A stretch of 64,000 nt of DNA from NCBI GenBank assembly GCA_023213395.1, contig CM041465.1, forward strand, positions 120,907,741 to 120,971,740. Direction: 5' to 3'. Positions 10,976-26,200 of this stretch are shown one piece after another. A model generated the notes under the pieces. That model was given only the letters and a program-made list of their open reading frames with translations. It was not told the DNA's origin and searched no databases. Source of the stretch: Cycas panzhihuaensis. Taxonomy: Eukaryota > Cycadophyta. The position numbers and the translations under genes are program-made. The first letter of the stretch is position 1; every line of letters starts with the position of its first letter.

Positions 10976-13900
10976 ATGGCTTTCATTAATTCATACCATT
11001 GAGCCTCCCTTAGTTTTTCCTTAATTAGCAATCACTTAGTTATTTGCATTCCCAATGTGGTAGCCAATTGATGGCTCCATTCTTTGTGTGGAATAATTTC
11101 TCCTTTCCACATTTTTTGTACACTTCTTTAACTATTGCTTTAGATTATCCCTTATTTTCTATTTAATATTTTGTAATTACCTTTTATTGTGAATTTAATA
11201 TAAAGAACCTAGTATGGTTTTGGTAATTAGGATTCCTATTTACTAGACCATTATAGTTGTTTCCCATATTATAGTATATAGGCCTTTGCATTCTTAGGTT
11301 CTTATCTTCTCATTTAGTGGTTTGTAGGTAATGGAACTAATGTTTAAACTATGGGGAGACATATTACAAACTCTCCATAGTTTAGGTGTAGATGACTAGG
11401 CATATGCAATCTTTATTTTAATTAATCTCTTAAACAAGCTTATCATCTTTAGCTAGTTGATGTTAATATGCTCTATATTTAATAGGCTACTATGGTAAGC
11501 TCTAAATACAACATACTTGTGTTGATCATAATAAATAGGCATGCATATTTGACACATATACATGTTTGGTTATAACCATAATAATAATGCTTAATAATGT
11601 TGATACACATATGTTGTATATAGAAAACATTATGCAAGACTCAATAACATAGCTTTCTAATTGAATCCAATGTGATAATAGATGTACATCCATATAAGAG
11701 CGTTGCACACCATAATGGTGCATCCCCTGGGCTTACACACCCATAATTCTTGCTTACTAACTATTATTTTAGGTGTAGTTAATGAATGACACTTACAAAT
11801 ATGCTCCATTATGTGTGCTCCTATATACATCTATATGTCTCACTTACTTTGATATTATATATGATAATATGCCCTCCATATCTCAATCTATATGCTTTAG
11901 CATTTCTCCTTGGGTGTTAGTTAGCGTACTTTTGATCAATGAAGCTTGCCTCACATTTGGTATGTAATTCGATGTGTATAGAATGCATTGGGCCAAGAGT
12001 GATGGCTTCTTCCAAGGACTACAAACAAACCTTAAAGATATGTGCATTCTTATGTACATAAATTTCAAGGTCCATAGAATGGATTAGGTTTATCTTAGCA
12101 TAATGAAGGTTCAAAGGCATTATTGGAAGTAAGAGAAGCATAATCATAATACATGCTAAAGAGTAATAAGAGATGTTTTTCAATCTATGATAATATTAAA
12201 ATTTAATAATTGAATTGAAGTAGTATTAGTTTAAAGAGGAGTTAGTGGTTAAACCTTTCTTATTATAGAAGTGACATAGGGATAAAGACAATTAATAGGG
12301 ATAAAGACAATTAATTCTTAGTATTTTAAGGAGATTAATAATCATGTCTGCCATTGGAATTTCATAGGTTATGGGAATATAAGAGCTCTAATCATCACAT
12401 GTACAAGAAGTGTGATATGATTAATACTTACAAAATCCAAAATTGTGGATGGAAATGATGATTTTATTTAAAATAACCCTTATTAACCTACATATAATAA
12501 TAGGGCCTTCAAGTGGTTATGGTCTTTATGATAAGTAATAATGATCCAAAGGCATTGTTCAAAATTAATGTGTAATTAATAAGGTAATAACTTCACTAAA
12601 AGTTAAGTATGTAGTGTGAGTGCATGTATTTAGTATAAGAATTATGCCCTATAAGCATTATTGTTTTTGCATTAAGTATTTCTTTTATGATTTAAAACTT
12701 TGGTGAGAGTAAGGAACTTATCTATTTATTGCCTTTGAAATTGAAAGAAATAAACAAGGGGAGAATGCATCTTTGTTTCATAAAAGCTTATTGTCAAGTC
12801 CAAATTAGATTTTTTTATTAACTTTAATGGATGAGTTTAAGGTTAAAAAATCTTTTGTGCTAATTTATAATCTATTTGGTCCATATTTAGACATCTTAAA
12901 TAAATGATCTCTCTTAGTCTATTTATTCATTGAACATGGGTTTAATTTGTGCTTTATTACTATTTATGTTTCAGCTTGGTGACCTTTTCTTACATATTAG
13001 ACTTATATGCATCAATGCAATAATAAAGATCAATGCTTGAACTGTTATGTACATTATTTTATTTCTTTTTTTGAATTTTGACTGATTGTATTTTCTTAAC
13101 AATCTAAATTTAAATAATAATAGTCAAATAAGGTTATTTTGATTATTACAAGTAGTTTCTATTACTCTTTCTATAAAATGATAGAGTTATATTATTGGGC
13201 AAAGGTTGTTTCAAACCAAAAGTTAAGCAAGCTTGAATTTGGTTAAGCAAAAAGAGAGTATGAAATAATAAAGATAATGCCGACAATAAACCTATTAATA
13301 TTTATATTTAGTGATCTTTATATGGTTGATATGTGGTTATAATTACACATAATATTACATGGAGATATATGTCATAAGATTAATTATACCATGCCATGAA
13401 GTGCAATGAACTAGATTTGGGAGAAATGAATATGTTCTGTATTACCCATTAGTACAACTATGGATTAAGGTTTATATTATTAGGTATGTGATATAATATG
13501 CTTGTAAAGGCTTCTATTATGATGTTTGAGTGGCTGGGTGCTAATCATCTTATATAGAATGGTAATCAATGGTGCCTAGGGTTTTGTGTAAAGCTTGTAG
13601 AAGTAACTCCCATTAGGTTAATATTATGATATTGATCCATCATGTGCACATTCATTTCCATTGGTTAAGGGTGGTATAATAAGATCTTGCATGATAACCT
13701 TGCACATTATAAATATAAACAAAGGTTTATATTTACAATTGGAATAACTATAGAGAAGACCATGGTTTTGTTCATTGTTGAAATTAACTTATATAATTCT
13801 CTTTTCTAGATATCATTAAGGAAATTTGGTATTTTAATTTTATGATGTGTTTATATATTGATGCTTCACCTCTATTGTTAAGTTATTATTATTAATTATC

Positions 13901-14580
13901 TTCGTTAAAGTACATTGAATGGCCTTGCCAAATAATAAGGGAGAGAAAGGCTAACATAATTAGGTTGCTTAATATAGTGTAACAGTCATTAGAACATTTT
14001 AAATGGTATTATTAAAATATTTTTTCTACTTTTATCGAAATATACTTCTTGTATGGTATTTTATAAGGCAAGCCACATGTGGTATTGCTTTAGAAAATTA
14101 TGCCATGAATGTTAATTTTCTTGTTGTGTTTATTCATGTAGGGTGATAATTATGATTAATTCTTTTAGACATGAATGTGCCCTCTATTTTTGAGTGCGTA
14201 ATAATCATGTTCACATGTTGTATTAGGTATTAAGAGCCTTCATCCATAATGGTGCAATTTCATAAGGTTTTGAGATTGAAATTCACAATAACATGTGTTG
14301 GCTTCTATCCCTCATCAAGGACTTGCATGATTTAGTATGAGGTTACTAAATCTATGATTGTTTACTACACTAACATAATTTAATTCCATATTTTTCCCTT
14401 GAACATTTGACATCACATTGAGGTGTAACAAGTATAAGATATGTACATGTGAATGTCCATTATAAATACTATAAAATTGATAAATACTTTTACAAGCTAT
14501 ATAGCTAGCACATAAGCTTATTAGTAATGGACATAAATAAACAATCATTGATAAGCCCATGATGTATATCACTTAGTTTG
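10976..14580. other. Non-coding AT-rich spacer
   Basis: No gene, LTR or RNA can be supported across about 3.6 kb. The only structure noted is a perfect 19-bp tandem duplication at 12277-12314 (unit TAGGGATAAAGACAATTAA). Frames of up to 85 codons here have composition and length expected by chance in AT-rich DNA. Confidence 0.45.
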
Positions 14581-16239
14581 ACCCTATTGATATCTTACCA
14601 TTTCCTCCTCAGTGAGACAACAATGCCCCCCATTTTGCATATTAAAAATGAAAGCATCACCAATAGAATAATCGGTTGAAATTGGCCGTATCAAATGAGA
14701 AAAAGTTTCATTGGTTGGTGATTGCGGTAAAACCAATCCCTTTGAAAATTGATAAGCCAATTGATTGATATTTTGCCTTTTTTGACTCAGCGGGGTCATT
14801 AATACTGTCTTTGCTTTTCCTTCTCTCCTTTCGTATTAATTACGTTGTTATGACCTCACTCGGTTAATATATGAGAAATATTATTTAACAAAACATGTAT
14901 TTAATTTTTTACCCTTTTTCGATAATTTACCTTTAAGAAGCTTTACAATTAACTATTCCACAGCCGCAAGATTGGCCACGTTGAAGTATAGTCGGCATCT
15001 CCGGATAAAGTAGCGTGGGATACTGTTTTAGCACAGGTGGTTGGGTCCATCCTTTGATTGGTCGCATTTTACATCACATCACAGTGGTGGCATTTTACAT
15101 CAGTTTGCAGACCCACGGGGAGATCCTAAGGTGCATAGGCTCGAAAATTAAAGAGTTCAATTCGCATCGTGCTTCCAAATTTCACACAAACTTTTATACA
15201 ATTGGACATTTATGAAAGGCGGGATAAAAAATATCAAACGAAAATATAATTGTCAAATACACATTTCATATTTGTTCAAGCAAAATTGCCGTTCATCTTC
15301 AGTGCGGCCGTCCATGAAATTCGTTTCATTGGCAGAGCTTTGGAGAACCTCACCGCAAATTCTCTCAGATTTGGGAAAATTTTAATTGCATATTGGTCAT
15401 CCTCCACGGATCTTCATGGGCAATGTTGCTTAGATATTTCGGCCATTTTTCTAATGTAGTTCAATGGCCAACGGAAGACCGAAGGCTGATGCTTTTATTG
15501 CAGCCGCTGGTTCAGGACGGGCAATCTGTTACACATATTAATTTTATCTCTAGATGGAGGGATTTGTGACAACCCACCCGAAAGTGTTTTCCGTTTAGTA
15601 TTCATAAATGCTCATAGCCTTAAACGAAGGAAACGAGGAAATAACGCCACGGCATCCGTAAGGATTTAATGCGTGCAAGAAACGGAAAGGAGGTATTCTT
15701 GATAGGAACAAATAGCAATAAACATATAGGAATTGCATCTAATTTCTTTTGCCTGTATGCTGCCCCTTTATTTTAATTAATGAATTAATATTACCACATA
15801 CGATGCAGGGAAAAGGGCAAGAAAGGTTATTCTTTAGTTGAATTGCGATCGAGACAACTGTCGGGGAGATAGCTAATTGTTCTCTTAGAATTCCTGGTAA
15901 AAAAAGACAAACTTCAGCAATTTTCTACAGTTTCAGTCCCGGTCTGCATATATGTTTTGAGAAATAAAATTAATAAGAAATAACGAACGCTAGTAATCTG
16001 CATACATGCTTTGAGAAACCAAATTTAGTTTGTAAGTAAACGAAAACTATTTATGAGAAATCAAATTTTGTGGGAAATTAAGTGAAAACTATTTATTTGC
16101 ATGCGCACTTTAAGAAGTCATATTTCCTAGGAAATTAAAGAAACGGTATTTATCTGCGTACATCCGTAACGGATGGTGTGATTTGACATGTACCGTTTGC
16201 AAATACGATTTTAGGGAGAACCACCCGCAAAGAGTCGTT
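14581..16239 (+). promoter_or_regulatory. Upstream region of LKR/SDH, CpG-richer from about 14900
   Basis: From about 14900 the sequence becomes richer in CG dinucleotides and less repetitive than the 5 kb before it, and it stays so up to the likely first exon of LKR/SDH. That is the composition expected of a low-copy promoter, but no single element can be proven. Short frames (for example 15250-15459, 69 codons) show no known domain. Confidence 0.35.
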
Positions 16240-16328
16240 TTAATGAAACGATATAGCAACAGTTTTGCCACCGCCCGAACTACTTATCTTAGTTATAATG
16301 GATTATCTAATAACAGATGAAATTTCTG
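16240..16328 (+). other. LKR/SDH: Probable non-coding first exon (5' UTR) of LKR/SDH; start not defined
   Basis: The first coding exon is preceded at 16948 by an acceptor (TATCATGCAG|G) only 10 bp before the start codon, so an upstream exon is needed. The best donor upstream is TTTCTG|GTAAGTTT, with the exon ending at 16328; the intron would be 620 bp. An ATG at 16297 in this exon would open a short upstream frame out of phase with LKR if the splice is right. The 5' edge shown is arbitrary. Confidence 0.4.
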
Positions 16329-16958
16329 GTAAGTTTCTAGTGGGTGTTTTCCTTTACTATTATTACTTTTAAGGAGCTTGGTTTGGTCCGGTTTGTACAG
16401 TAAGTGTCTTTAAGAGGACAGTAGGAGCCGTTCGTCTGGGAGTCCATAAATAAGGTCTGCGTATTAGGATTGGATGTCAGTGCCCCAAGTATGGTACACT
16501 ACTCTCAAATTAATTGATAAACAGAAATTGGAATCTGTTCCTGCTAGCATTCTGACTATGAAACCTTAGATTTAAGGTAAAGGTTTTGCTCTACTAATAC
16601 TGTCTTCTAAAAGTTGAATCTAGCATAAAGAGGTAGTTCCACAAATAATTTACCATATGGATGAATTACTTTCGAATCCAAAATAGATGTTTTTTTCGTT
16701 CGAGCTCTTCTAGTATAGTTTTTATTTGGTTGAATTTGAATCTAAGTTTGCTTGGATTGGAAATGCTTTAGACATGCTGTTTGGATATACTCTGTTTTTC
16801 CCTTTCTTGTTTTTTTTGAATTTCTGATCCTTCCAGTCTGTCACATAAGAAATAGGATGCATTTATAGAGAGTATCCAACTTTTCAATCACTTTATATAA
16901 GATTTCATCAGTTCTCCTTTAAATGCTTCGTTTCCGGTTATCATGCAGGATTTGAACT

Positions 16959-17207
16959 ATGTTGGGGAATAGAGTTGTTGGCATACTTCGTGAATCTGGC
17001 AACAAGTGGGAGAGGAGAGCTCCTTTGACCCCCTCACACTGTGCACGCCTTTTACATGGTGTGGGTAGGGAAAGTGGAGTTGATCGTATTATTATTCAGC
17101 CCTGCACCAAGCGTATCCATCCGGATACTCTGTATGAGGATGTTGGCTGTGAAATCTCTGAGGATTTGTCAGAATGCGGGCTTATCTTGGGAATCAAGCA
17201 ACCTGAG
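16959..17207 (+). CDS. LKR/SDH: LKR/SDH coding exon 1
   Basis: 83 codons, phase 0 at the end, donor GAG|GTGCTG. It contains VVGILRES, the KWERR-PLTP-HCARLL block and ends GLILGIKQPE. Reading through the donor gives seven more codons and then a stop, so the splice is required. Confidence 0.92.
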
Positions 17208-20200
17208 GTGCTGATAGAAAAGATAGCTTGATTGCATGCTTATGTCCTAACTTCTGAGTACAAGTGTTGTAAGCTATCGTACTGTTTCGAGTTGCTTATA
17301 CCATTGTTTGTTTGTGTTACAGCTTGAAAACATTTGGCCAGACAGGGCTTATGCATTTTTCTCACACACCCACAAAGCCCAACCAGAAAACATGCCATTA
17401 CTTGATAAGGTAGATGCTTAATAATTGTAGCAGGCAACCTATTTCTGTAGTAGGAAAGCAACAATTGATATGCAATGTCCTCCGAACTTGCAATTTATTC
17501 ATTTTTAATTGTTGATCTAAATCCTATCTTTTGCATTTTTCAGGTTCTCACTGAAAGGGTGTCATTATATGATTATGAACTTATTGTTGGGGAAAACGGA
17601 AAACGATTGTTGGCATTTGGCAAATATGCTGGGAATGCAGGAATGGTAGACTTCTTACGTGGCTTAGGAGAAAGTATGGCCTTCATATCTGACACAGATT
17701 ATTTTGTTTTGGTTTATTTGATACTTTGCTTATCTTTTCTTTCCTTTTCATTTAATTGTAACGTAAGAAAGACAGATGGACCACATAGAAATTGCACATC
17801 TGTTTGTCAGAATTACAGGGTTACTCCATGTGTACCAAAAGTAATGTCAGTTGTATAGTGCTCAATAAATGTATAGGTCTTTCTATTGGAGTGTAATTTT
17901 TGAGAATAGCATACACCAAAGATCAATAGCCTCTAGAGGGTTTAATTTGTCTTCTTTCTTAGTTGTAGGCTACACTATTAACATTCAGGACATATTGATT
18001 TCTTCTTTGTTCCCTCTTGTTGACAATAATGATTTGATTAATTGGAAGAATTACTCTCTTAAACCAAGGGGGAAAAAATAGTGAAAAGTCATGAGTAACC
18101 ATTCCACTTAGACTAGGGATTTATAGAGGCTAGAAGACCATATCCAAACATCCTCATAGAGGAGGTCACCATAGAGGATGTTGTTTTTCAATCCCCACTT
18201 ACTTTGGGCTTCTCACATTCCCATAACCACAATACGCCAGTTAGGTCACCACAAAGGTTGTCAATAGCAATGCTCCATACACTTGTTTACATGAAACATT
18301 AGAACAATAAGAAAAATAAAACTTTACCTTGGGTGGCCTTGCTAGGCAAGTTGTGGCCACTCGGATCATCATGCATAGGCATTGCATCTATGTTGACCTT
18401 TTGTGCAACCTAGTGATGGTGGAGTCATTCATACATCATCGGAAGTGGGAGCTATGGAATCTATAATAAACGGGTAATGCAAAGGAATACAATAGTATGG
18501 CAGTATAGGAAAAAGGAAAAAAAAGGAAAGAATTACAAATAAAATACCCATAGGAAGCTTCTAGGTGAATTGTTTATGCATCTATTCCTTCTTGCTACAA
18601 GCCTTCCCATTGCATCCCTAGTGCATTATGAAATTAGCTAAGATTCCTTGGGCAGTACATTCTTCTTTTGAGTGTTGGGTAAGTTGCATGAAGTGAAAAG
18701 GGAATTCATCACGGGTTAGATTATGCCTTTGTAACCACCATGCAAACTACTAATTTCAGTCATTTTAATAACATAAGTGAACTCAACCTTGAAATAAAAA
18801 ACTAACTCAAGTCACTTTTCTAACTTAAGTGAACTCAACATCAAAATAGGAATCTAACTTAACTATACACTACCTTGAATCACCTTTATAACTTCAGTGA
18901 ACTCACCATCAAAATTGAACTTAACTATACACTAACTTGAGTCACTCACTTTCATAAATTCAATCAACTCAATATCAAAATAGATTAGGACTGCATATCT
19001 AGATTTATATTGTATGGATGAGTGAATAAGGGGTCATATGATCTTGTTGGTTGTCATTTCAACACAAATTTATACAACCCCCTATTTCACTTCACTCCAT
19101 ATACAAACAATGCCTTGTGTCGCCACATGTTTAACATCACAAAGCCATATAATTGATTGTTTATCCTCGTTTCATATACAACAATAGGAAAAATAAAACT
19201 TGAGCCATAGTTGCATTGCTAGGTTAGTTGTGAGTGTTCTTATTGTCATACGTAGGCATTGCATCTGTGCACAAGTCATGTCCATAGTTTGAATTGCCTT
19301 CTTATGCTACATTCATCCATTTTCAATGATGGTAGAGACAATCTTTCACAACACATAGCTATACAAATTGTTGTTCCACTTCACTTCATATACAAACAAT
19401 GCCTTGCATTTTGCACACTTGACATTATAGAGCCACATAACTTCTTGTTTTTCTTCACCTCATATACAGATGTCCTATGTCATCACACACTCCTAGTCTA
19501 CACTAAATTGCATGCTATTGTGAGGGTGTGGATTCATCCACCAAAAGACAACAACATAACCAACCATATGGGCATCCTCCTGTTAAGTAGAATGGCCTGC
19601 TTTCTAGATGGTCCATAAATGCGTTGAACAAGATCGAAACCTCCTAGAGCACCTCAATTGGCACAAAAACTCTTGCAATAAAACTTTAGTTGTTGCTACA
19701 GATGGACACAAAGAAAACCCTTTGAAGACGTAGAGAATGGATGCTACTTATGCTATCTTCCACTCCTTTTGCTTGTCTCCCCTTACTCTTTGAGGATATC
19801 CACCTTTTTGCCCGCAATCATTACATGGATATGACACGGGCTAGGAGGGAATACCAATAGGGAAGGAGAAAGAACCCAATAGCTCCCTTTCCTCATTCTC
19901 TTTGCCTCCAAGTTAATTTTCTTTATTGCTTAATATAAGTTACAAATTCTAATATACAGGAAAGTAGAAGATATGAAGACCAAGATTGAAGATTTAAAGA
20001 CATTAAATATTAAGGGGGAGTGTTGGAATATACGATACTTTGACATATCTCATTTTTAATGTGATATAGTGGACCCATACAAACTTTCATTCACTAAAAG
20101 TATTAATAGATGTGACATATATAGTTATTCATGTACACATCCTATTAGATAGTTATTTATAAGGTTCTTGATAGATCCATTTTTACATTTTTCACAATCA

Positions 20201-23200
20201 AATTGAAATATGTTCTAATAACTTGGACAATATAATTTTATTCTATTATGTTGTCCCTTTTAACTCGTGCTCTTGGATAATATGCCAAATGCAAAATGTT
20301 TATTGATAGCTCTATGGTACCTTACCAAAATATTTATGACAAGTGGAATGTGCTTTAACATCAAATAGGGATAGTATTATTTATTTTGATTATTGCTATA
20401 TTTTTATCAAAATATATTTTATTAGGATTGTAGATTTAGCATATATTAGTGACTGTAACATTTTCTCTTCATTTATCTTTCTCATTGTGTTCTTAAAATG
20501 CTTGGTATAGTGCTAGGGCTTTCTTGGCTTTCTTCCTTATCCTTATGAATAAAGAAAGGAGTGGGGGAACACTTGCTCGCTTGTTCAAATGGACCCTATA
20601 TTCACCTCTCCTTATACATACCTTTTGGGCAACTCGCTCTCTATTAATTCTTTATTTTCCTAAGGGCTTTCTTGGCTCTTTTGAGCTTTAGCAACGAAGA
20701 GAGTTATGGTCCTAGGTCACAATAGGACACCATCTTTTTCTCATTGAATATCTCAACCTTGGTGTTAATTTGATTTCATCACCAAAGATCTTTTTTTGGA
20801 GCACTACAATATGCCTCTTCTTTTTTGTTTTTTTTTTTTTTGAGACATTTTTTAAGTGAACATATTCCACTTATTGTTTTTGTCTTTTGTCGATTACATA
20901 CTCTTATGGCCAATGCATATCAATTATGTTGTCTTTAATTGACAATTTTCATAGAGGAAAGTTAACAAATATTTATGATGCTCAAGCTCATTCAATTCTT
21001 CTCCTTGGGCACTCCAATATGCATTGCCTATGGCTTATGTGAGCTCATGTGACTATTTAGATGTGTGATATTTCCAACCTTTTCAATGGCCATCCCCATG
21101 GTTATGCTCCCACATATGAAATATAGGAATGGTGCCCAGGCCTTACTTTCAAGCACAGGATCATCTATCCACTAGGTAGGGTCCTATGGTGCATTATATT
21201 TACCACAAATGGTAGACATACCTTCAAACAAGGAGGGGGCATCCAAGTTCCTTGGCTTATCCTAGTGCAGTGGCTATCTGTTAGCTAGGAACTAGTGATT
21301 AGTGAGATTAGGGAATTTATTTGCTCTCATCTTGTCAATATCCAATTGTAGCAATATTCACCACTACAAAGCACCAAAAATGACAATTGTCAAAACAACT
21401 TGGTTTAGGATTGGGGTGGCATCCCCTCAAATAAGGATGATGTGTGTGTTGTTGGCTTGGCTGACATTGCGTGTGCTTGGATTGCCATTTGCCCTTCCCT
21501 CTTAAGAAGCTCTATTATAAATTGCTTAGGAAGCATGTATGTAATTTGTATAGGTTGGGCATCATTAATTTAGTGGACATAATCAAATCAGATATAATGC
21601 AGAAAGAATTAATCATATCACTTGAAAATGGTCTATCTTAGTTGATTAGATCCTCTTTGATCAGAGAGAAGCCAAGTAAATGAAACTGTTAGAAAACCGA
21701 TGCAACTTCGTGATGAATCAATGTGGTTGTACTTCTATCTGTGTGATTCTGAGGCAAACCAACACAATTCAGCCTACTTTGACAAAAAATATGATGTTGA
21801 ATTTGGCTTGTTAGAAAGATGTATAATCTAATGGTAAATAGTATGGAGCTACAAAGATGTTGTACAGACTTTTATGATCTTGATATTCTCTTTCAATTTA
21901 GAAAATAAAAGAGAAAGGAAACATTCACAAAGATATTGTGAAATTGGAGAAAAGGATGAAATAATTATTATTAGCTTGACTGTCTTCTCCTCTCTTAAGA
22001 AATTCTTTTGGAATTCTCTCTTTAGGTGATGCTTGAGAGGAATGGGAATTCCATCAACAATCTTTTTTATAGACATTTGTCTTCTTTCCCTTTGGTAGAA
22101 AAAGCAATGAACTTTTTCTCATATTTATTTTTTTATTGGTTGAAAAGGTGGCTATTTCCTATTGATAGAAAATATAATTGATTCCTATTGACAGAAAAAA
22201 CTGCTACTAACTAATAAATACAACTAATTGCATTATTGATGAGCTTTAATAACTAATTGCTATATGCAATTAACTAATTAATGCTTATCAAGTGTGGTAC
22301 CCTTGGCTGACTTTTGACTGACTTTTTTTTTTCAATTTTCACCAGAAATGAGACCTTTCTCTAGGGATTAGATTGTGATTGATAGAGACTCCCGGGGTTG
22401 CGCCATTCTTTTGCTCGCCCTTTTTCACTTTTTCTCTAGATTTTGAGATCAGATGTTTTGGGCACTTCTAACATGTACTTTATTGTATGATATATTTCAT
22501 GATATAATTTATAATTTTTATTTAATACTCCCAAACATGTGTGATCAATATGCCTGATTTTGGAATATGCAAATATTTGCACACTTCTACCAGATACAAG
22601 TATATATTATCAGGTTAGTGTCATAGTAATGTAATTGACATTTCAGTTTTTCGGTTTGATTGAAAGGATTGAGAGTTTCTTACATGCTCTTCATTTTTAA
22701 TATAAGTTTGGGCTTTCAACTGTTTAAAACTTGTCACTTGTTTCAGGACTTTTAAACCTTGGATATTCCACACCGTTCCTCTCTCTAGGGTCTTCTTATA
22801 TGTATTCCTCTCTCAGTGCTGCAAAGGCTGCAGTGATTGCTGTGGGTGAAGAGTTAGCTGTTTCGGGTCTTCCATCTGCAATCTGTCCCTTGATTTTTGT
22901 TTTTACTGGTTCAGGAAATGGTAAGGAGTAATATTTCCCTTGCCTTTTCTTCAAATTATTTTAAGATATTTCATTTTTCATTGAGGTGGCTCTCTCCTTT
23001 ATGGTATGAGGATTACTACTTCTTAGATTTACTTGTGGCTCTTCCATTTTCTTCTTGAGAAATCTCCTTTTGAGCTCTTTTCTCCACTTTTCTCTGTTTT
23101 CTTCCAGCTTTTTAATAGTTTGTGTTTTGTCCTTGCAGTATCACAGGGTGCACAAGAGATTTTTCGGCTTTTACCTCATACTTTTGTGGATCCATCTAGA

Positions 23201-26200
23201 CTTCGTGAACTGACAGAGGTGACAAACTCTGAATCTTTTAACCTCGCATTAGTTGCTTTTCTTTTTTCAAGAAAGATGCTAGAAACTGACTTTGCTGTAA
23301 TAATGAACTTTCAATTACATGATGTGTTCTCTTCAGCTTGACCATCAAACATTATGAATGTTATCATTATCTAGATTTACCATTAATCATTAGGATGTAC
23401 AAGAGATCGGTGTTGCTAGGACAGAGGTACAAAATTCAGTACCATGCAGAACTGGGTACATTGTAACCTAGGAAGATGGTTCAACTCTAATGACACAAAA
23501 GCAAAATTTTAAGCTTCATAAAATTCTGTTTTTCTGTGGACTTCTTGATGGTTATCAGTTGTGGATGACTCTTTTGAATGAGAAATTAACCTGCCAAATG
23601 TGAATTCTTTTATTTTAGCTTATTTTATTTTGAACACAGATGCGCAAAGTTGCCCAAAACTGGTGATTCCTTTCTATCATCCTCTGTTGATGACAAAATG
23701 TAGTGATCTCTAAGTTTTCGTCTTTTTCGTTCTTCCTATTAATCTTATAAGAATTAGTCTGTTCTGTACTGGAATCTCTCTTTGCAGTCCCTCTACAGAC
23801 TTTGAATTTCCTACATCTTTACCATTTTGGGTTAACCTTTTTCAATTTTTTCTTCCCTAACATGGGAAACAATTGACATTTTCCTAGAATGTTTCTCAGT
23901 TCCAACTTGTCAGTATCATCAATCATCTCTGCTGTTTATAAGCCATACAGACATGGGAAATTGGATTCTCCTCAGAATTTGGTGTCTTGACATTCTACTT
24001 GAAGCTACAAGCAAGTGATGTCTAGGGAAGCCAAACATGATTTGGACTCGCACATTTAAGAATTCTTTTCCATGCATATTTTGATGAAGGGTTTGTTTCG
24101 GAAATTGATGACAAGATTACTTTTCAGAGCAAACTTTTACTGAATAAGATCTTTCAATAAGCAATGCCAAGAGTTTTTTGGAAGGGCCCATGCTATTGCA
24201 ACCCTTGAGCAATGAAAAAGATGTGGGTGATGAAAGTTCCAACAGCTGCAGTGCACTTCAAATTTTTTTCCAAACTTGAAGCATTCACTCTTCTGATCCA
24301 GTGCAGTGATTGAAAGTGTTTGACTTCCATTGCAGGCTCAGAACTCTTCCAAGGGATTGAAAAAGAGGCAAAACTTCCAAGTATATGGCTGTATTGTGAC
24401 ATCCAAGGATATGGTTGCACCGAAGGATTCTTCAAAGTCTTTTGATAAAGTAAGTATCTGCAGGTGCTTTGCTTATCCCAAATGTCAATTTTCAGTAGCA
24501 CACATATCAATAGTGGAAGATTTAAATTAAGATTTTAACTGAACACAACCATGGATTTCAAACTGCAAATAAAAAAAAAAAAGAAAAAAAGAGGAAAAAT
24601 ATTGTATGCAGGATTAGTGGGGTTACAGAGAAACAAACAAATATTATGGTGCTATTTTCCTGAAATGGAAGAAAAAATTTGTATCTTTTAACTAGCAGGA
24701 CATACAAACCATACAAACAGGACTATTTGATGCAGCAGATTAAATTAGAGTTTTGTTAAGGTCTATAGGCGACCAAAAGCAATCTATGGTACAGGTTAAA
24801 AAACAATAAGTGGGTAGTATAAGGATGAAAGCCGAAAGCATTTCTGGAATTTTCAATTGGGGTAGCTGGGCTAAAAGAAACACTCCATGCTACTAGCAAC
24901 AAGATGGCCAAATAAATAAAGACCACAGAAGGATGGCCTGCATTGAACCCTGGACCTCAATTCTGTACAGGTTCAAACTCTAGGATTCTACTCTGTAATG
25001 CTTTAGATTTCTAAAACCTTCTCTCTTGGGCCACTAGTTGGTGATCCAAAAAAATTTCACATAGATGGCCTCATGCAGGGCCCACATTGAACCCTGAACC
25101 TCATTTCTCTACAGTTTAAAAGCCTAGGGTTCTACCCTGTAATGCTTTTTCCACAACCTTTTATTTTCCCTCTTGTTACACTAGTTTGTGATAAGCAGTT
25201 TCCATTTTCCAGTTAAATCTTAAGTTTATTTTTCAATCACACTCGAACCGATCTTTGGCATAATATGCAGATGATTTGAGTCCAGTTGACTGTTGAGATG
25301 TTTGCATCTTGCGATCAGCGTCTTTGGACTTAGCACTTATCAGAAGTTGTTTATTTTTGGGATGTTCTTACTGTTGATTATAGATTCCTGGATGAAATCT
25401 GGGTAAAGGAATTGCTCAATGAATGGCTAATTCGTTCATTGTCATCAGCATATGCATGTGCAGCTAAACCAATAGGTTTCTTTTCAATTATTAGGTCATA
25501 CTCTCTATTCACTTTGGAGGCCTCTTCAAAATGTTGAGCGAGGCTACCTTAGATTTCTGCATATATATTACATGCTAGGTTTTCTGTGATGCCCAATTTC
25601 ACTCAGTATCCCTATTTCCAATCTAAATCTGCATGCAAGTCTACTAATGCCCTAGATTTCCCCTCTGTTATGAAGTAGTACAAAAATGTTAATTCTTCCA
25701 CACTTGAACCGATTTCCCAATTAAGGGAATTTTCCAGTAGAGGATCCTACTCCATATGATTTATGTGGAGCATGCCTGCATTATAAAAATTTCTTGTGCT
25801 GGAAAGGAATTTGATGACTGCCTTTTTTTCCAATATTATTTTTAATATCTGGCTCATACTGCAGGTTTTTTTCAGTGTTCCTCTTTGATGAAAATTAGGA
25901 ATGCAGTGTCAAACTTTGATGCATATCCTTTTTAATAGCTAGTGCCTTGGCAGGCCCATTCATTCAGATATCCTAACAAGCAATTCTATATCTTGAGGTG
26001 GAAACCCTTTACCAAGATTATCACATATTCATTCTTTCGATCCTCTACAAAAATATCTTCTCCTTGTTGTTTCTGACCTCTTGCATGCTGAGGAAATTTA
26101 ATATGTAAATTTTTTTTTCCAATCTGATGTAATTTTTATCCCAACTTTGAGCATTCACAAGAAGCACATAGAACTGGAGGCAAATTTCTGTACACTATTT

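Noticed and set aside
14584-14799. A 71-codon minus-strand ORF upstream of LKR/SDH
   Set aside because: No family recognised, short, and no promoter or splice context to support it.
24336-24510. Minus-strand ORF over LKR/SDH exon 6
   Set aside because: It is the antisense shadow of a real exon.
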